DNA from: Deltaproteobacteria bacterium | GTDB taxonomy: Bacteria > Myxococcota_A > Polyangia > Polyangiales > Houyiibacteriaceae | Reading direction: 5' to 3' | NCBI GenBank assembly: GCA_017644045.1 | Contig: JAEPMI010000002.1 | Coordinates: 515,024-579,023 of the forward strand | Length of the DNA stretch: 64,000 nt | In this document: piece after piece, positions 27,148-35,892 of the stretch | Position numbering within the stretch: the first letter of the stretch is position 1 | Layout: each line of letters starts with the position of its first letter | Position numbers and translations under genes: made by a program | Notes under the pieces: model-generated | Told to the model about the DNA's origin: nothing | Databases searched by the model: none | The model's input: the letters and a program-made list of their open reading frames with translations, nothing else

Positions 27148-27215
27148 CTGTGAAATTCCGGGAACGTGCCCCGCGAACGTTGATCCACTGCCGATGGCCA
27201 GGCATTCTTGGGGGG

Positions 27216-29630
27216 ATGGGAATGCATCACCCGGCTGGGGGCGCGAGTCCTCAGCAGGGACCTAAGAAGCGGGTCATTCCGTTCGGCAAGTATCTCCTCC
27301 TCGACCGCATCGCAGTCGGTGGCATGGCCGAGGTGTTCCTGGCCAAGTCCTTCGGGATCGAGGGCTTCGAGAAGATCATCGCGATCAAGCGAATCCTCCC
27401 GACCATGGCGGAGGACGACGACTTCATCGAGATGTTCATCGATGAGGCGAAGATCGCCGGCCACCTGAACCACGCGAACATCGTCCCGATCTACGAGCTC
27501 GGGAAGATCGGCGACTCCCACTACATCGCGATGGAGTACGTCTGGGGCAAGGACCTGCTCCAGATCATGAACCGCTTCCGAAAGATGCGGAAGCGGATGC
27601 CCCCGGCCATGGTCGCCCACATCGCCGGCCGGATGTGCGAGGCCCTCGAGTACGCGCACACGAAGCGTGACCGCCGCGGCAACCCGCTCAACCTGATCCA
27701 CCGCGACATCAGCCCGCAGAACATCCTCGTCAGCTACGACGGCGCGGTGAAGGTCATCGACTTCGGCATCGCCAAGGCGGCGTCGCGGACGACCAAGACC
27801 CAGGCGGGCGTCCTCAAGGGCAAGTTCGGCTACATGAGCCCGGAGCAGGTCCGGGGCCTGCCCATCGATCACCGCTCGGACATCTTCGCCGTCGGCACCT
27901 GCATGTACGAGATGCTGACCGCCGACCGGCTCTTCACCGGCGAGTCCGACTTCTCCACGCTCGAGAAGGTCCGCCACGCGCAGGTCGCGCCGCCCTCCCA
28001 GGTGGTCGCCGGCGTTCCGAAACTCTTCGACGACATCCTGATGCGCGCGCTGGCGCGCGAGCCCGCCGACCGTTGGCAGAGCGCTGGCGAGCTGCACGAG
28101 GCGCTCCAGGAGTTCCTGGTCACCCAGCGACCGCCCTTCACCAGCGGCAAGCTCTCGGCGTGGATGTCTTCCGCGTTCCAGAAGGAGCTCGACGCGGAGA
28201 AGGACAAGCTCGATTCCTACGCGCACGTCGGCCGGCCCTCGGTGGCAGGTGGCGAGCAGCGGCGCAGCGTGCCCTCCTCGGGTCCACGCCCGACCAAGGC
28301 GCCGCCGGCCCGACCGGCGATGCCCGAGATCCAGGAGCTCGACGCCGACGACCTGGTCGAAGAGGACCATGACGTCTTCGAGCCGGACGAGCTCCAGGGC
28401 GAGGCCACCATGATCACCGCGTCGCCCTTCGACGCGATGCAGGAGGCCGCCGAGAGCGAGGACCTCGAGGGCGAGGCGACCCAGATCTTCTTCTCGGCCG
28501 ACGACCTCGAGGAGCTCGGCGCGTCCGAGGTCGAGGAGGACACCCGAGCGTTCAGCACCGGTCCGCGGGCCCGTCTCCAGCAGCAGGCACCGCTCGGCGG
28601 AATGCCGGGCCCCGTCGGTGGTGGCGCGATGCTCGACCAGCGGGCGACCGTGGGTCCGGGCGAAGGTGGCCTGATGGCTCCGCCGCCCATGGCGGGCGGT
28701 CCCGTCGCGAGCGGTCCCTCGTTCTCGATGCCCCCCGGGGATCCGAGCAAGCAGCAGCGCCACCTCGCCACGACCGAGATGCCTCGCGTCGATCCGGACG
28801 AGGGCAAGGGCAAGAAGATCGCCCTGATGGTCGTGGCGGCGATCGTGATGATCGCGGTCGGTGTCGGCGGCGCCATCCTGGCGTTCGGTGGTCCGGGCCA
28901 CGGCACGATCGAGGTGCGCACCGTTCCGGACGTGGGCGCCGAGGTCCGCGTGGACGGAATCCCTCGAGGCGTCGCACCGGTTCGCGTGGACGGCATCGAG
29001 GAAGGCTCCCGCGTCGTCACAATCGTCGCGCCGGGCTACCGCGCCGTGCAGCGCGACGTCCAGGTCAACTCCGGCGGCGTCGCCATGCTCGACGTGGTCC
29101 TGATCAGCGATCCCAATTCCCAGGTCGCTTCCTCCTCCGCCGCCGAAGAGGAGGAGGAAGAGGAAGAGGCCGAAGAGGCATCCTCCGAGGCGGAGGAAGA
29201 AGCCTCCGAGGAAGAGGAAGAGGAAGAGGTCGCCTCAAGCGAGGAAGAAGAGGAAGAGGAGGAGGAAGAAGAGCCTACCTCCACCATGGCCCGCGTCGCC
29301 TCGAACACCGGGGGCTCGGTCATGCGCATCCAGCGCGACGATCCGGAGCCCAGCGGCATCATGCGCATCCAGCGCAACCCGAGCGGCGGCGACAGCGGCG
29401 GCGAGAGCATGACCAGCCGACGCGGCCGCGGGACGATCGTCATCAACACGATCCCCTGGGCCCGAGTCTTCGTCGATGGCCGCGACACCGGGCAGAACAC
29501 CCCGGTCCGCAACCTGCGCGTGTCCTCGGGCTCGCACCGCATCGGTCTCCGGACCGCCGACGGCACGATGCACAACGTGAACGTCGACGTCGCACCGGGT
29601 GAGACCGTGCGGCTCATGCGGCGCCTCTAG
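27216..29630 (+). CDS. Membrane Ser/Thr protein kinase with two PEGA domains
   Basis: An 804-residue kinase. The Hanks domain spans about residues 20-290 (IAVGGMAEVFLAK, AIKRI, HRDISPQNILV, DFGIAK, SPEQ in the APE position); HRDISPQN is the form common in myxobacteria. A long disordered acidic/Pro region follows, then one membrane helix near residues 534-556 and an extracytoplasmic part with two PEGA domains (GTIEVRTVPDVGAEVRVDG and GTIVINTIPWARVFVDG) joined by a Glu/Ser-rich linker of about 55 residues. PEGA repeats probably bind envelope structures or sense surface signals. The start is uncertain: ATG at 27216 and 27222 share one G-rich ribosome site; an upstream GTG (27150) is less likely. 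Confidence 0.88.
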   Translation: MGMHHPAGGASPQQGPKKRVIPFGKYLLLDRIAVGGMAEVFLAKSFGIEGFEKIIAIKRILPTMAEDDDFIEMFIDEAKIAGHLNHANIVPIYELGKIGDSHYIAMEYVWGKDLLQIMNRFRKMRKRMPPAMVAHIAGRMCEALEYAHTKRDRRGNPLNLIHRDISPQNILVSYDGAVKVIDFGIAKAASRTTKTQAGVLKGKFGYMSPEQVRGLPIDHRSDIFAVGTCMYEMLTADRLFTGESDFSTLEKVRHAQVAPPSQVVAGVPKLFDDILMRALAREPADRWQSAGELHEALQEFLVTQRPPFTSGKLSAWMSSAFQKELDAEKDKLDSYAHVGRPSVAGGEQRRSVPSSGPRPTKAPPARPAMPEIQELDADDLVEEDHDVFEPDELQGEATMITASPFDAMQEAAESEDLEGEATQIFFSADDLEELGASEVEEDTRAFSTGPRARLQQQAPLGGMPGPVGGGAMLDQRATVGPGEGGLMAPPPMAGGPVASGPSFSMPPGDPSKQQRHLATTEMPRVDPDEGKGKKIALMVVAAIVMIAVGVGGAILAFGGPGHGTIEVRTVPDVGAEVRVDGIPRGVAPVRVDGIEEGSRVVTIVAPGYRAVQRDVQVNSGGVAMLDVVLISDPNSQVASSSAAEEEEEEEEAEEASSEAEEEASEEEEEEEVASSEEEEEEEEEEEPTSTMARVASNTGGSVMRIQRDDPEPSGIMRIQRNPSGGDSGGESMTSRRGRGTIVINTIPWARVFVDGRDTGQNTPVRNLRVSSGSHRIGLRTADGTMHNVNVDVAPGETVRLMRRL

Positions 29631-29665
29631 CGCCCAGGCTTCACTCCAACCGCTTCGTTTCGGCC

Positions 29666-29863
29666 GATGTGCTCCTTGTTCTCGCACAAAGCCACCAAGA
29701 ACACGAAGGGACACAAAGGGTTTGGGATGGGTCGTCGTCGCCGCCCGAGCTCTTCGCGCTAACGCATCGTCGATCTCTAGCGCGGCTCCGGGCGCGGCAA
29801 ACCCATTTCACCTTCGTGGATCTTCGTGCTCCTTGTGCCTTTGTGCGAAAACAAGGAGCAGCG
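29666..29863. repeat. Long imperfect inverted repeat in a convergent spacer
   Basis: Two arms of about 60 bases (29666-29728 and 29800-29863) are near reverse complements, for example CTCCTTGTTCTCGCACAAAG against CTTTGTGCGAAAACAAGGAG. They surround a roughly 70-base centre. The arms consist of motifs such as CACAAAG, CACGAAGG and CACCAAG, more A-rich than the surrounding sequence. The element occupies most of the 253-base gap between two convergent genes and could act as a two-way terminator, or be a dispersed intergenic repeat. No gene is seen in this gap. Confidence 0.8.
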
Positions 29864-29883
29864 GGCTCAGCGAAGCCTGGAGA

Positions 29884-31002
29884 TCAGAGGGCGTCGATGA
29901 CGGCCGCGAGCGCATCGAGCTGCGCACGCCCGAGCGCTCGGCACTTGGCGGGTGACCAGCCGGCCTCGGGATCCGGGTGGTTCGCGTCGTCCTTGAAGGG
30001 CTGCTCGAGCGTCATCGAGAGGGCGCCGAAGCGGTGGGCGAGCTGGTTGGTCGCCATCGTCAGGTTCGCCTCGCCGGGCGCCGCCTTCGGGTATCCGTGC
30101 TCGCGTTGGAACGCGGGGCACGCCGTCTCCAGCACCGCCTCATAGCGATGGCGGAGCTCGTGGATCGCGGCCGGCAGCTCCTTCACGCCGTCGGCGCCCG
30201 CGATGAAGTTGTAGGGGAGCGCCTCGTCGCCGTGGACGTCGAGGCAGAAGCGGACGCCGCTCCGGTCCATGGCCTCACGGACCAGGAAGACCTCGGGGCT
30301 CGCCTCCATGGTGGGCGCGGCCCAGGCCCGGTTGAGGTTGGTGCCTGCGGCGTTGGTGCGCAGGTGCCCGCGAGCGCTCCCGTCGGGGTTCATGTTGGGC
30401 ACCACGAAGAAGCGCGCCCGCGCCAGCAGTGACGCCGCGAGCGCGTCCGCCGGGGCGAGGAGGCGCTCGAGCAGCCCCTCGACCAAGAACTCGGCCATCG
30501 TCTCGCCAGGGTGCTGGCGCGCGATGATCCAGCACGGTGCGCCATCCGGGTTGCCGAAGGTGAGCAGGTCCATCGAGCGCCCGTCGAGCGTCGCCCCGAG
30601 CGACCTCAGCGCCACGCCGGGCTTGGACTGCACGGCACCGATGAGGCGCATGTGGCGCTCCTCGTCGTAGGGGGCGAAGTAGGCGTACCAGACCGTGTCG
30701 TGGGTCACCGCGTGCTCGACGATCAGCTCGCCGCCGTCGTAACGCGAGGGCACGCGGAACCAGTGTTCGCGGTCGTACGACGCACACGCGGCGTACCCCG
30801 CCCAGCCCCGTGGGTAGCTCGCCTTGCTGGCGTTCGTGAGCCGCCAGGTCACGCGGCGGTCGCGGGTACCGGTGAGCCGGAAGTGGAACCACTGCAGGTG
30901 GCGGTCGCCGACGTCGGGGCGAATCGCGAGCCGCAGCTCGTCGCCCGATTGCTCGATGAGCTCGCCGTTGCCGGAGTCGAAGGTCGAAGAGAAGTGGATC
31001 AT
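29884..31002 (-). CDS. M14-family zinc carboxypeptidase, cytosolic (AGBL/CCP-like)
   Basis: A 372-residue enzyme. The N-terminal 115 residues form the beta-sandwich found before the catalytic domain in cytosolic carboxypeptidases (FHFRLTGTR, WFRVPSRYDGGELIVEH). The catalytic domain has the zinc motif RQHPGETMAEF (HxxE), NPDGSARGHLRTNAAGTNLNRAW with the substrate-binding Asn-Arg, LDVHGDE as third zinc-ligand region and LTMTLEQP-like SMTLEQPF with the catalytic Glu. Expected reaction: removal of C-terminal residues from peptides or protein tails. No signal peptide. The ATG at 31002 overlaps the stop of the DUF4336 gene (ATGA); an upstream in-frame codon would lie inside that gene. Confidence 0.9.
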   Translation of the reverse strand: MIHFSSTFDSGNGELIEQSGDELRLAIRPDVGDRHLQWFHFRLTGTRDRRVTWRLTNASKASYPRGWAGYAACASYDREHWFRVPSRYDGGELIVEHAVTHDTVWYAYFAPYDEERHMRLIGAVQSKPGVALRSLGATLDGRSMDLLTFGNPDGAPCWIIARQHPGETMAEFLVEGLLERLLAPADALAASLLARARFFVVPNMNPDGSARGHLRTNAAGTNLNRAWAAPTMEASPEVFLVREAMDRSGVRFCLDVHGDEALPYNFIAGADGVKELPAAIHELRHRYEAVLETACPAFQREHGYPKAAPGEANLTMATNQLAHRFGALSMTLEQPFKDDANHPDPEAGWSPAKCRALGRAQLDALAAVIDAL

Positions 31003-31667
31003 CCCATCACCGCCTGCAGCTGTGCCTTGGCACCGTTCATCACGGGGTCCCCGTGCGCCATCACCACCCCGTCGAAGTCGGCTCCGAGGAGCGACTCGAG
31101 ACTCGCGCGGTAGGCGTCGCGATCCTTGATGCTCCACTTCCAGAGTCGGCTGCACTTCAGCGTGTCGCCGTAGTCGCCCATGAGCTTGAACGCGAGCTTC
31201 GAGATGCCCTTCGCCTGCTGGATCCGGAAGCAGAGATCCGCGCAGACCATCGTCGCCGAGGGCGCGTGGACGAGCACGGTCTCGTTCAGCTTCGGCATGC
31301 CGCCGATGACGATCGCGCGGACGCCAGGCGCGAGCGAGCCGGTCCGCAGCATGCCGTCGAAGGAGAGGTTCTCGCGCTTCACGTCGAGGCCGGGGGCACC
31401 GAGCAAGCGCGCCTCGGGCCAGCGCTCCTTCGCGTGCCTCAGGTAGAGGTGGTGGAAGAGGCTCGGCCCGACGATCGTCCGGACCTCACCGAGCGCGTCG
31501 ATGGCACTCGCCTGCTCGTCGGTGAGCTTCAGCGGTCCGTAGAGCACCAGGCCCCCATTGGCGTCCCGCAGGATGGTGGTGCGGCTGGGGAGCTTCACGC
31601 CGCCCGGGAGGGAAAGGACGTCCCGGAGATCCCAGACGCCGTCGGTGAGCGAGCGGAGCACGGTCAT
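30999..31667 (-). CDS. DUF4336 protein (metallo-beta-lactamase-like)
   Basis: A 222-residue protein resembling DUF4336: W-D-L-R-D start, then GPLKLTDEQASAIDALGEVRTIVGPSLFHHLYL, a region equivalent to the metallo-beta-lactamase HxH strand, and MAHGDPV near the end. The function of the family is not established; metal binding through FHH and HGD is inference. It forms a two-gene unit with the carboxypeptidase by a 4-base overlap. A TTGTCA / TAGAGC promoter with -10 ending 6 bases before the ATG fixes the start. Confidence 0.75.
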   Translation of the reverse strand: MTVLRSLTDGVWDLRDVLSLPGGVKLPSRTTILRDANGGLVLYGPLKLTDEQASAIDALGEVRTIVGPSLFHHLYLRHAKERWPEARLLGAPGLDVKRENLSFDGMLRTGSLAPGVRAIVIGGMPKLNETVLVHAPSATMVCADLCFRIQQAKGISKLAFKLMGDYGDTLKCSRLWKWSIKDRDAYRASLESLLGADFDGVVMAHGDPVMNGAKAQLQAVMG

Positions 31668-31673
31668 GACAGG

Positions 31674-31702
31674 GCTCTACCGCCCACGTCGACCGGTGAC
31701 AA
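31674..31702 (-). promoter_or_regulatory. Leaderless promoter of the DUF4336-carboxypeptidase unit
   Basis: On the minus strand TTGTCA (31697-31702), 17 bases, TAGAGC (31674-31679), then 6 bases to the ATG. A good match to housekeeping promoters, with the start site on the start codon. Confidence 0.55.
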
Positions 31703-31706
31703 TGGA

Positions 31707-32558
31707 TCACTCGAACGCCGGAGGCTTGCCCGCGAGGATCGCGTTCCGGATCGCGGCAAGCCCCTGGGAGCCAGGCTCGAGCTCGATTCGGTCCACGCAA
31801 CCGACGTCGGGCGCACACACGAGCCCGAGAGCAGAGCAATCGGTCTCTCGCAGAATCTCCCCTGACGGCCCGCACTCGAGCTCGGTCTGGAGCTGACAGA
31901 CCACCTCCTGGTCCATCGCGCAGGTCTCGTTCTGCGAGAGGACTCGGAAGTCGATGTCCTCGACCCACGAGCGCGGATCGAAGCGGACCGTCAGCGGAGC
32001 GGTGTCGGCATGGAGCTCGAGCGCGAACTCGTCGTCCGTCCCGCTACGGACGATGGGACTGCCGCGCTCCACGCTCGCGGACTGAGCCAATACGGAGCTC
32101 GCGCGGAAGGGGACGTTGACACCGTCGACGGTCGCGGAGCCTTCGACCACGAACGACGATCCTCCGAGCTCGTCGGCGGCCGGGAGCTCGAGCCGCCTGG
32201 TATCCGTCAGCAGCGAGACGTAACCATGGTCGTACATGTACGACCGCGCACTACCACCGATGCCTTCCAGGTTGCCGAGGCGCTGGGGAACCGGATCGAG
32301 GGTGTCGATCACCGCAGCCTCGGTCCAATCGGCGAGCGCCGAGTCACAGTTGTCCCCGGCTTGAAAGCCGGCGCAGACGGTGAACGGCCCGAAGGCGAGG
32401 TCTGCCCGGTCGAGAGTCACCGGCACGTCGTGGCGGGCGAGGATCGGCCCGCTGGTCGAGGTCCCGGCCGCCGAAAGTGGGACCGACACCGGCTCGACAC
32501 CGGTGTCGATGCACCCAGCCAGCAGCACGACCAGCAAACAGTGACGCCATCTCACCAT
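31707..32558 (-). CDS. Lipoprotein of the TonB-receptor operon
   Basis: A 283-residue lipoprotein: MVRWRHCLLVVLLAGCIDTG has lipobox LAGC. The mature part is beta-rich, with a Cys-containing C-terminal segment (CAMDQEVVCQLQTELECG ... CSALGLVCAPDVGC) that could form disulfides or bind metal. No family recognised. The start overlaps the TonB receptor stop by 7 bases, so it is translated from the same message and probably helps the receptor at the outer membrane. Expression should follow the Fur-family operators at 35305-35375. Confidence 0.75.
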   Translation of the reverse strand: MVRWRHCLLVVLLAGCIDTGVEPVSVPLSAAGTSTSGPILARHDVPVTLDRADLAFGPFTVCAGFQAGDNCDSALADWTEAAVIDTLDPVPQRLGNLEGIGGSARSYMYDHGYVSLLTDTRRLELPAADELGGSSFVVEGSATVDGVNVPFRASSVLAQSASVERGSPIVRSGTDDEFALELHADTAPLTVRFDPRSWVEDIDFRVLSQNETCAMDQEVVCQLQTELECGPSGEILRETDCSALGLVCAPDVGCVDRIELEPGSQGLAAIRNAILAGKPPAFE

Positions 32559-35272
32559 GCCAACTCCACCGTTCCCATGAGCGTGCGCGGTGCGCCGGCT
32601 TGAATGTGGCGCGCGGGGACACGACTGCGCACGCCGCCGTTCGTCCAGTCGGACACGTAGTAGAGCTCGAACGCCGCGTACTCGGAGCCCAACAGGTTGA
32701 ACACCGAGAAGCCGATCTCCACCGGCCCCCACGCAACGCCGGCCGAAGCGTCGAGGAGCGCAACAGGCGCCGCGTTGAACCCGAAGGGTAGCGGACGCGG
32801 CGAGAGGTAGGAGAACCCCGCGCCCACGCGACCGGTGACCTTCTGCCCACGAAGCTCGCCGAGCGGACCCCGAGCGCCGACATCGAGCCGCACCACGACG
32901 GGCGGGACGTACGGTAGGTTCTGCCCCTCCTCGAAAGGTGGGTTGGGCTCCTCCACCGATGGCGGCGGTGGCTCGAGCAGCTCGGCGTCGACGTAGGTCA
33001 CCGAGCCCGCCGCCACGAGCCAGGGCAGCGGGCGGGCCTGCACGTGCGCGACGGCGCCGAGCCGGCGGGTCGCGCCGATGCGGCGGAGGGCCGCCTCCTC
33101 CGGTTCGAACGCGACATCGTCACCGAGGCGGGTCCAGTAGCCGCCGATGGTCACGGTCAGCAGCTCGTCCCACTGCGCGCGAAGACCGACGTCGGCCGAA
33201 CGCACCTTGGTGAAGGGCGCGCGCTCGCCATCCTCGAGGAAGCGCGCCTGCGGCGACCGAAAACCCTCGCCGTAGGCCCCGAGCAGGCTGAGCCAGTCGG
33301 TCGCCTCGACCGCGAGGCTCGCACGCGGCCCTCCGGCGACGCCCATCGCGCTGCGGCGAAAGCCCATGATGAAGGTGTCGTCGGGCCGCGAGTCCGGGGC
33401 GAAGTTCCCGAGCCGGTCGTCGATCTCGTAGAAGAGGACGTCGGCCCGGGCACCGACCGAGAGCACCGCGCGCTCGGCGAAGGTCAGCTCGACGTCACCG
33501 TAGAGGCCGATGTCGGTGCCGAAGACGTCCGCGTCGACCCGCTCGTCCCAGGTCTGGTTCCGAACGGTGGCGTCGATGAGGTTCTGCTCCTGCGTGATCC
33601 AGTCGAGTCGCGTCTCGGTGCCGAGCTCCACGCGCGCCTCGAGCCAGGACCACGGAGCGGCGCGAGGGCTTCGGTAGCTCGCCTTCAGGCCGGCGGTGGT
33701 CGTTCGGTTCCGCTGCTCGATCAGGTCGCCGCGGCCGGCGACGTCCTCGAGCGTGCGCGACTCCTGGATGAACCCGGTGAAGTTCTGCTGGGTTCGGAAG
33801 AGGTCCGCACCCGCGAAGACGCCGACCTCGGCGTTGGCCCCCGACGCGAAACGCCGACTGCCGAAGACGCCGACCATGAGCCGCGTGTTGGCCGCGTTCT
33901 GCCGAACCGCCGTGGGCAGCTGGTAGACGTCGTAGAAGTCGACGCGACCGCTCGTGATGTCGTCGTCGCGGAGGACACCAGCGAGGTCCGCGCGCGCGAC
34001 GTTCGCGATGCCGAGCACACGGAAACGCCAGCCGCCTCGCCCTCGGGGCGACGCCACCTGCACGATGGCGCTCGTCGCGAGGGAACGACGGTTCTGGCCG
34101 AAGCCATCCGAGCGCTGAACCTGCACGGCGCCGAAGGTCTCGTCGGCCGCGTCTTCGGGCGCCCAGAGCGCGAGCTGTCGAAAGGTCCCGAAACTGCCGT
34201 AGCCGGTCTTCAGCGTTACCCCGCGTCGCTCGACCGCGAGGTCGAAAGCGGCCGAGCCGGCGACGGCGAAATCCCCCTGCCGCGGGTCGTGGACCCCCTC
34301 GAGCACGCGCACCTGGCTCACGACCTCGGGGATCAGGAAGCCGAGGTCGGCGTAGCCCTGGCCGTGCACGTGCGAAGGCAGGTTGATGGGCAAGCCGCCC
34401 ACGCTGAGCGCGACATCCTGCCCGTGCTTCGCGTCGAAACCTCGAATCATGATGCGGTGGGCGATCGCCGCCCCCGCGGGCCGGGCGGCGTAGAAGCCCG
34501 GAGCCACGCTCAGCAGATCCGCGCCCTCTTGGTGCGGTGCGGCCTCGAGCACCTCGCGGTTCGCCGTGAAGGCGCTGGCCGATCGCTGCTGCCGACGGAG
34601 CTCCTCCGCTTCCACCTCGGCGGTGGCACCGAAGCTCGGCTCCTCCTCGCTTGGGTCGTCGCTCGTGTCGGTCTCGACCGGAGCCGACTCGGTGGTCCGC
34701 GACGAGCCTGCCGATGGGTCACCCACCGGAGAGGGGAGATCGAAGGAGGGCAGATCGAAGTGGACCGCCACCCGGACCCGCGCGGCGATCGGCGTGTCGC
34801 CGCGGCGGGCGGGCTCGAAGGTCCAGCCCTGCACGGCTTCGATCGCGGCCGCGTCGAAACGCTGTCCACCCGAGTGCTCCACCTGCGCTTCGAGCACGTG
34901 ACCGCCGTCGTCGAGGGTCACCTCGATCACGACCGTCGGGTGGAGACCCGAACCCGCGGCGCTGGTGGGATAGGTCGGCGCGGGGGAACGAACGATTCGC
35001 GGTGGCGACACCGAGGCCCCCCCCTCGCGCTCGCTCGGCGGGGACTCCTCGCTTCGGCTCGGCTCGGCGGGTTCCTCGCCCGCTCCATCCGTTTCTTCGT
35101 CGCCGTCCGCGGGGGGGGCCGGGTCCTCGTCGTCCTCTGGGCCAGCCTCCGTGTGTGCGTCGGGTGGCACGCCCGCATCCGACTGGGCAGCCACCGGAGC
35201 CCCCGAGAGGATGAAGATGAACATGAGGGCGCCCACTGCGGCGGCCCCACGTGCCGGCAGTGACAGCGACAT
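32552..35272 (-). CDS. TonB-dependent outer-membrane receptor with built-in TonB C-terminal-like domain
   Basis: A 906-residue receptor. Signal peptide with GAPVAAQSD cleavage near residue 30, then an acidic/Pro linker (31-90), a domain matching the C-terminal fold of TonB (about 95-173: APTYPTSAAGSG, VVIEVTLDDGGHVLEA, AIEAVQGWTFEPAR), a second linker, the receptor plug (about 233-345) and a barrel ending in aromatic W. TonB domains normally sit in the energising partner, so their fusion to a receptor is unusual, though known in myxobacteria. Import substrate is not readable; the regulon context (Fur-family repressor, DUF1826, MerC-like) points to zinc. Two dyad operators lie in the 155-base upstream gap. 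Confidence 0.9.
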   Translation of the reverse strand: MSLSLPARGAAAVGALMFIFILSGAPVAAQSDAGVPPDAHTEAGPEDDEDPAPPADGDEETDGAGEEPAEPSRSEESPPSEREGGASVSPPRIVRSPAPTYPTSAAGSGLHPTVVIEVTLDDGGHVLEAQVEHSGGQRFDAAAIEAVQGWTFEPARRGDTPIAARVRVAVHFDLPSFDLPSPVGDPSAGSSRTTESAPVETDTSDDPSEEEPSFGATAEVEAEELRRQQRSASAFTANREVLEAAPHQEGADLLSVAPGFYAARPAGAAIAHRIMIRGFDAKHGQDVALSVGGLPINLPSHVHGQGYADLGFLIPEVVSQVRVLEGVHDPRQGDFAVAGSAAFDLAVERRGVTLKTGYGSFGTFRQLALWAPEDAADETFGAVQVQRSDGFGQNRRSLATSAIVQVASPRGRGGWRFRVLGIANVARADLAGVLRDDDITSGRVDFYDVYQLPTAVRQNAANTRLMVGVFGSRRFASGANAEVGVFAGADLFRTQQNFTGFIQESRTLEDVAGRGDLIEQRNRTTTAGLKASYRSPRAAPWSWLEARVELGTETRLDWITQEQNLIDATVRNQTWDERVDADVFGTDIGLYGDVELTFAERAVLSVGARADVLFYEIDDRLGNFAPDSRPDDTFIMGFRRSAMGVAGGPRASLAVEATDWLSLLGAYGEGFRSPQARFLEDGERAPFTKVRSADVGLRAQWDELLTVTIGGYWTRLGDDVAFEPEEAALRRIGATRRLGAVAHVQARPLPWLVAAGSVTYVDAELLEPPPPSVEEPNPPFEEGQNLPYVPPVVVRLDVGARGPLGELRGQKVTGRVGAGFSYLSPRPLPFGFNAAPVALLDASAGVAWGPVEIGFSVFNLLGSEYAAFELYYVSDWTNGGVRSRVPARHIQAGAPRTLMGTVELAW

Positions 35273-35304
35273 CGGGAGCGGATGGATACCACTTCTCGCT
35301 ACAG

Positions 35305-35321
35305 TTGCAACACTGTTGCGT
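35305..35321. promoter_or_regulatory. Fur-family operator copy A (TonB receptor promoter)
   Basis: TTGCAACACTGTTGCGT. Core dyad GCAACA-C-TGTTGC. It fits the consensus TTGCAACNCTNTTGCRA shared with three other sites in this cluster. It lies 33-49 bases before the receptor start. Confidence 0.65.
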
Positions 35322-35356
35322 GTGATCCGACGGAAGGCTATCGCCAGCACGAGTCT

Positions 35357-35375
35357 ATTGCAACTCTGTTGCGAT
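35357..35375. promoter_or_regulatory. Fur-family operator copy B (TonB receptor promoter)
   Basis: ATTGCAACTCTGTTGCGAT, dyad arms ATTGCAAC and GTTGCGAT around TCT with one mismatch. Centred 52 bases (five helical turns) upstream of copy A, which would allow cooperative repressor binding. Confidence 0.7.
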
Positions 35376-35427
35376 AACCCCGCGATCAACGACGATCAGC
35401 GACACGATCGCGCGGTGTCGTAGACCG

Positions 35428-35862
35428 CTACTGGCAGTCGTCGCAGACGCCGTGGAGCTGGACCTGGAAGTGTCCGTCCTTCACTGCGTGCGGTGAGGCG
35501 CGTCCAGAGCCCACCTGGAGGGTGACCTCTGGTGCGCACTCCACGTTGCCGCACTGGGTGCAGACGAAGTGGGCGTGGTCCTTCTCGTCCTGCCCCTCGA
35601 AGCGCCAAGCGTCACCGAGGTGGGCCCGCCGAAGCAGCCCCACATCGGCCAGGTCGACGAGGTTTCGGTAAACCGTCGCCCGATCGGGCGCCTCGCCACC
35701 GAGCAACGCCACGACGTCGGCCAACGCGACCGGTCGGTCCGCGAGCCGCACACAACGAAGAACCGCGACCCGCGAGCCCGTGGCCCGGAGCCCCGCCTCG
35801 CGGAGCTCTTCCTTCAGGTCTTCGGTCTTGGTGCTTGCGGGCATCGAGTCGTTGGAGAGCAT
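35428..35862 (-). CDS. Fur-family metalloregulator (probable Zur)
   Basis: A 144-residue Fur-family repressor: N-terminal winged helix with RATGSRVAVLRCVRLADRPV and TVYRNLVDLADVGLLRR (the family recognition-helix sequence), then the dimer domain with KDHAHFVCTQCGNVEC and a terminal CDDC, forming the structural CxxC...CxxC zinc site. Metal specificity cannot be fixed from sequence; the neighbouring DUF1826 and MerC-like genes and the TonB receptor favour zinc. It lies between two operator-bearing promoters but shows no operator of its own, and has a 30-base gap from the upstream lipoprotein gene, so it may be read from that promoter. An alternative start is ATG at 35844. Confidence 0.88.
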   Translation of the reverse strand: MLSNDSMPASTKTEDLKEELREAGLRATGSRVAVLRCVRLADRPVALADVVALLGGEAPDRATVYRNLVDLADVGLLRRAHLGDAWRFEGQDEKDHAHFVCTQCGNVECAPEVTLQVGSGRASPHAVKDGHFQVQLHGVCDDCQ

Positions 35863-35892
35863 AGCTCTGCGGCGTCGTGGCGGAAAGTGGTC

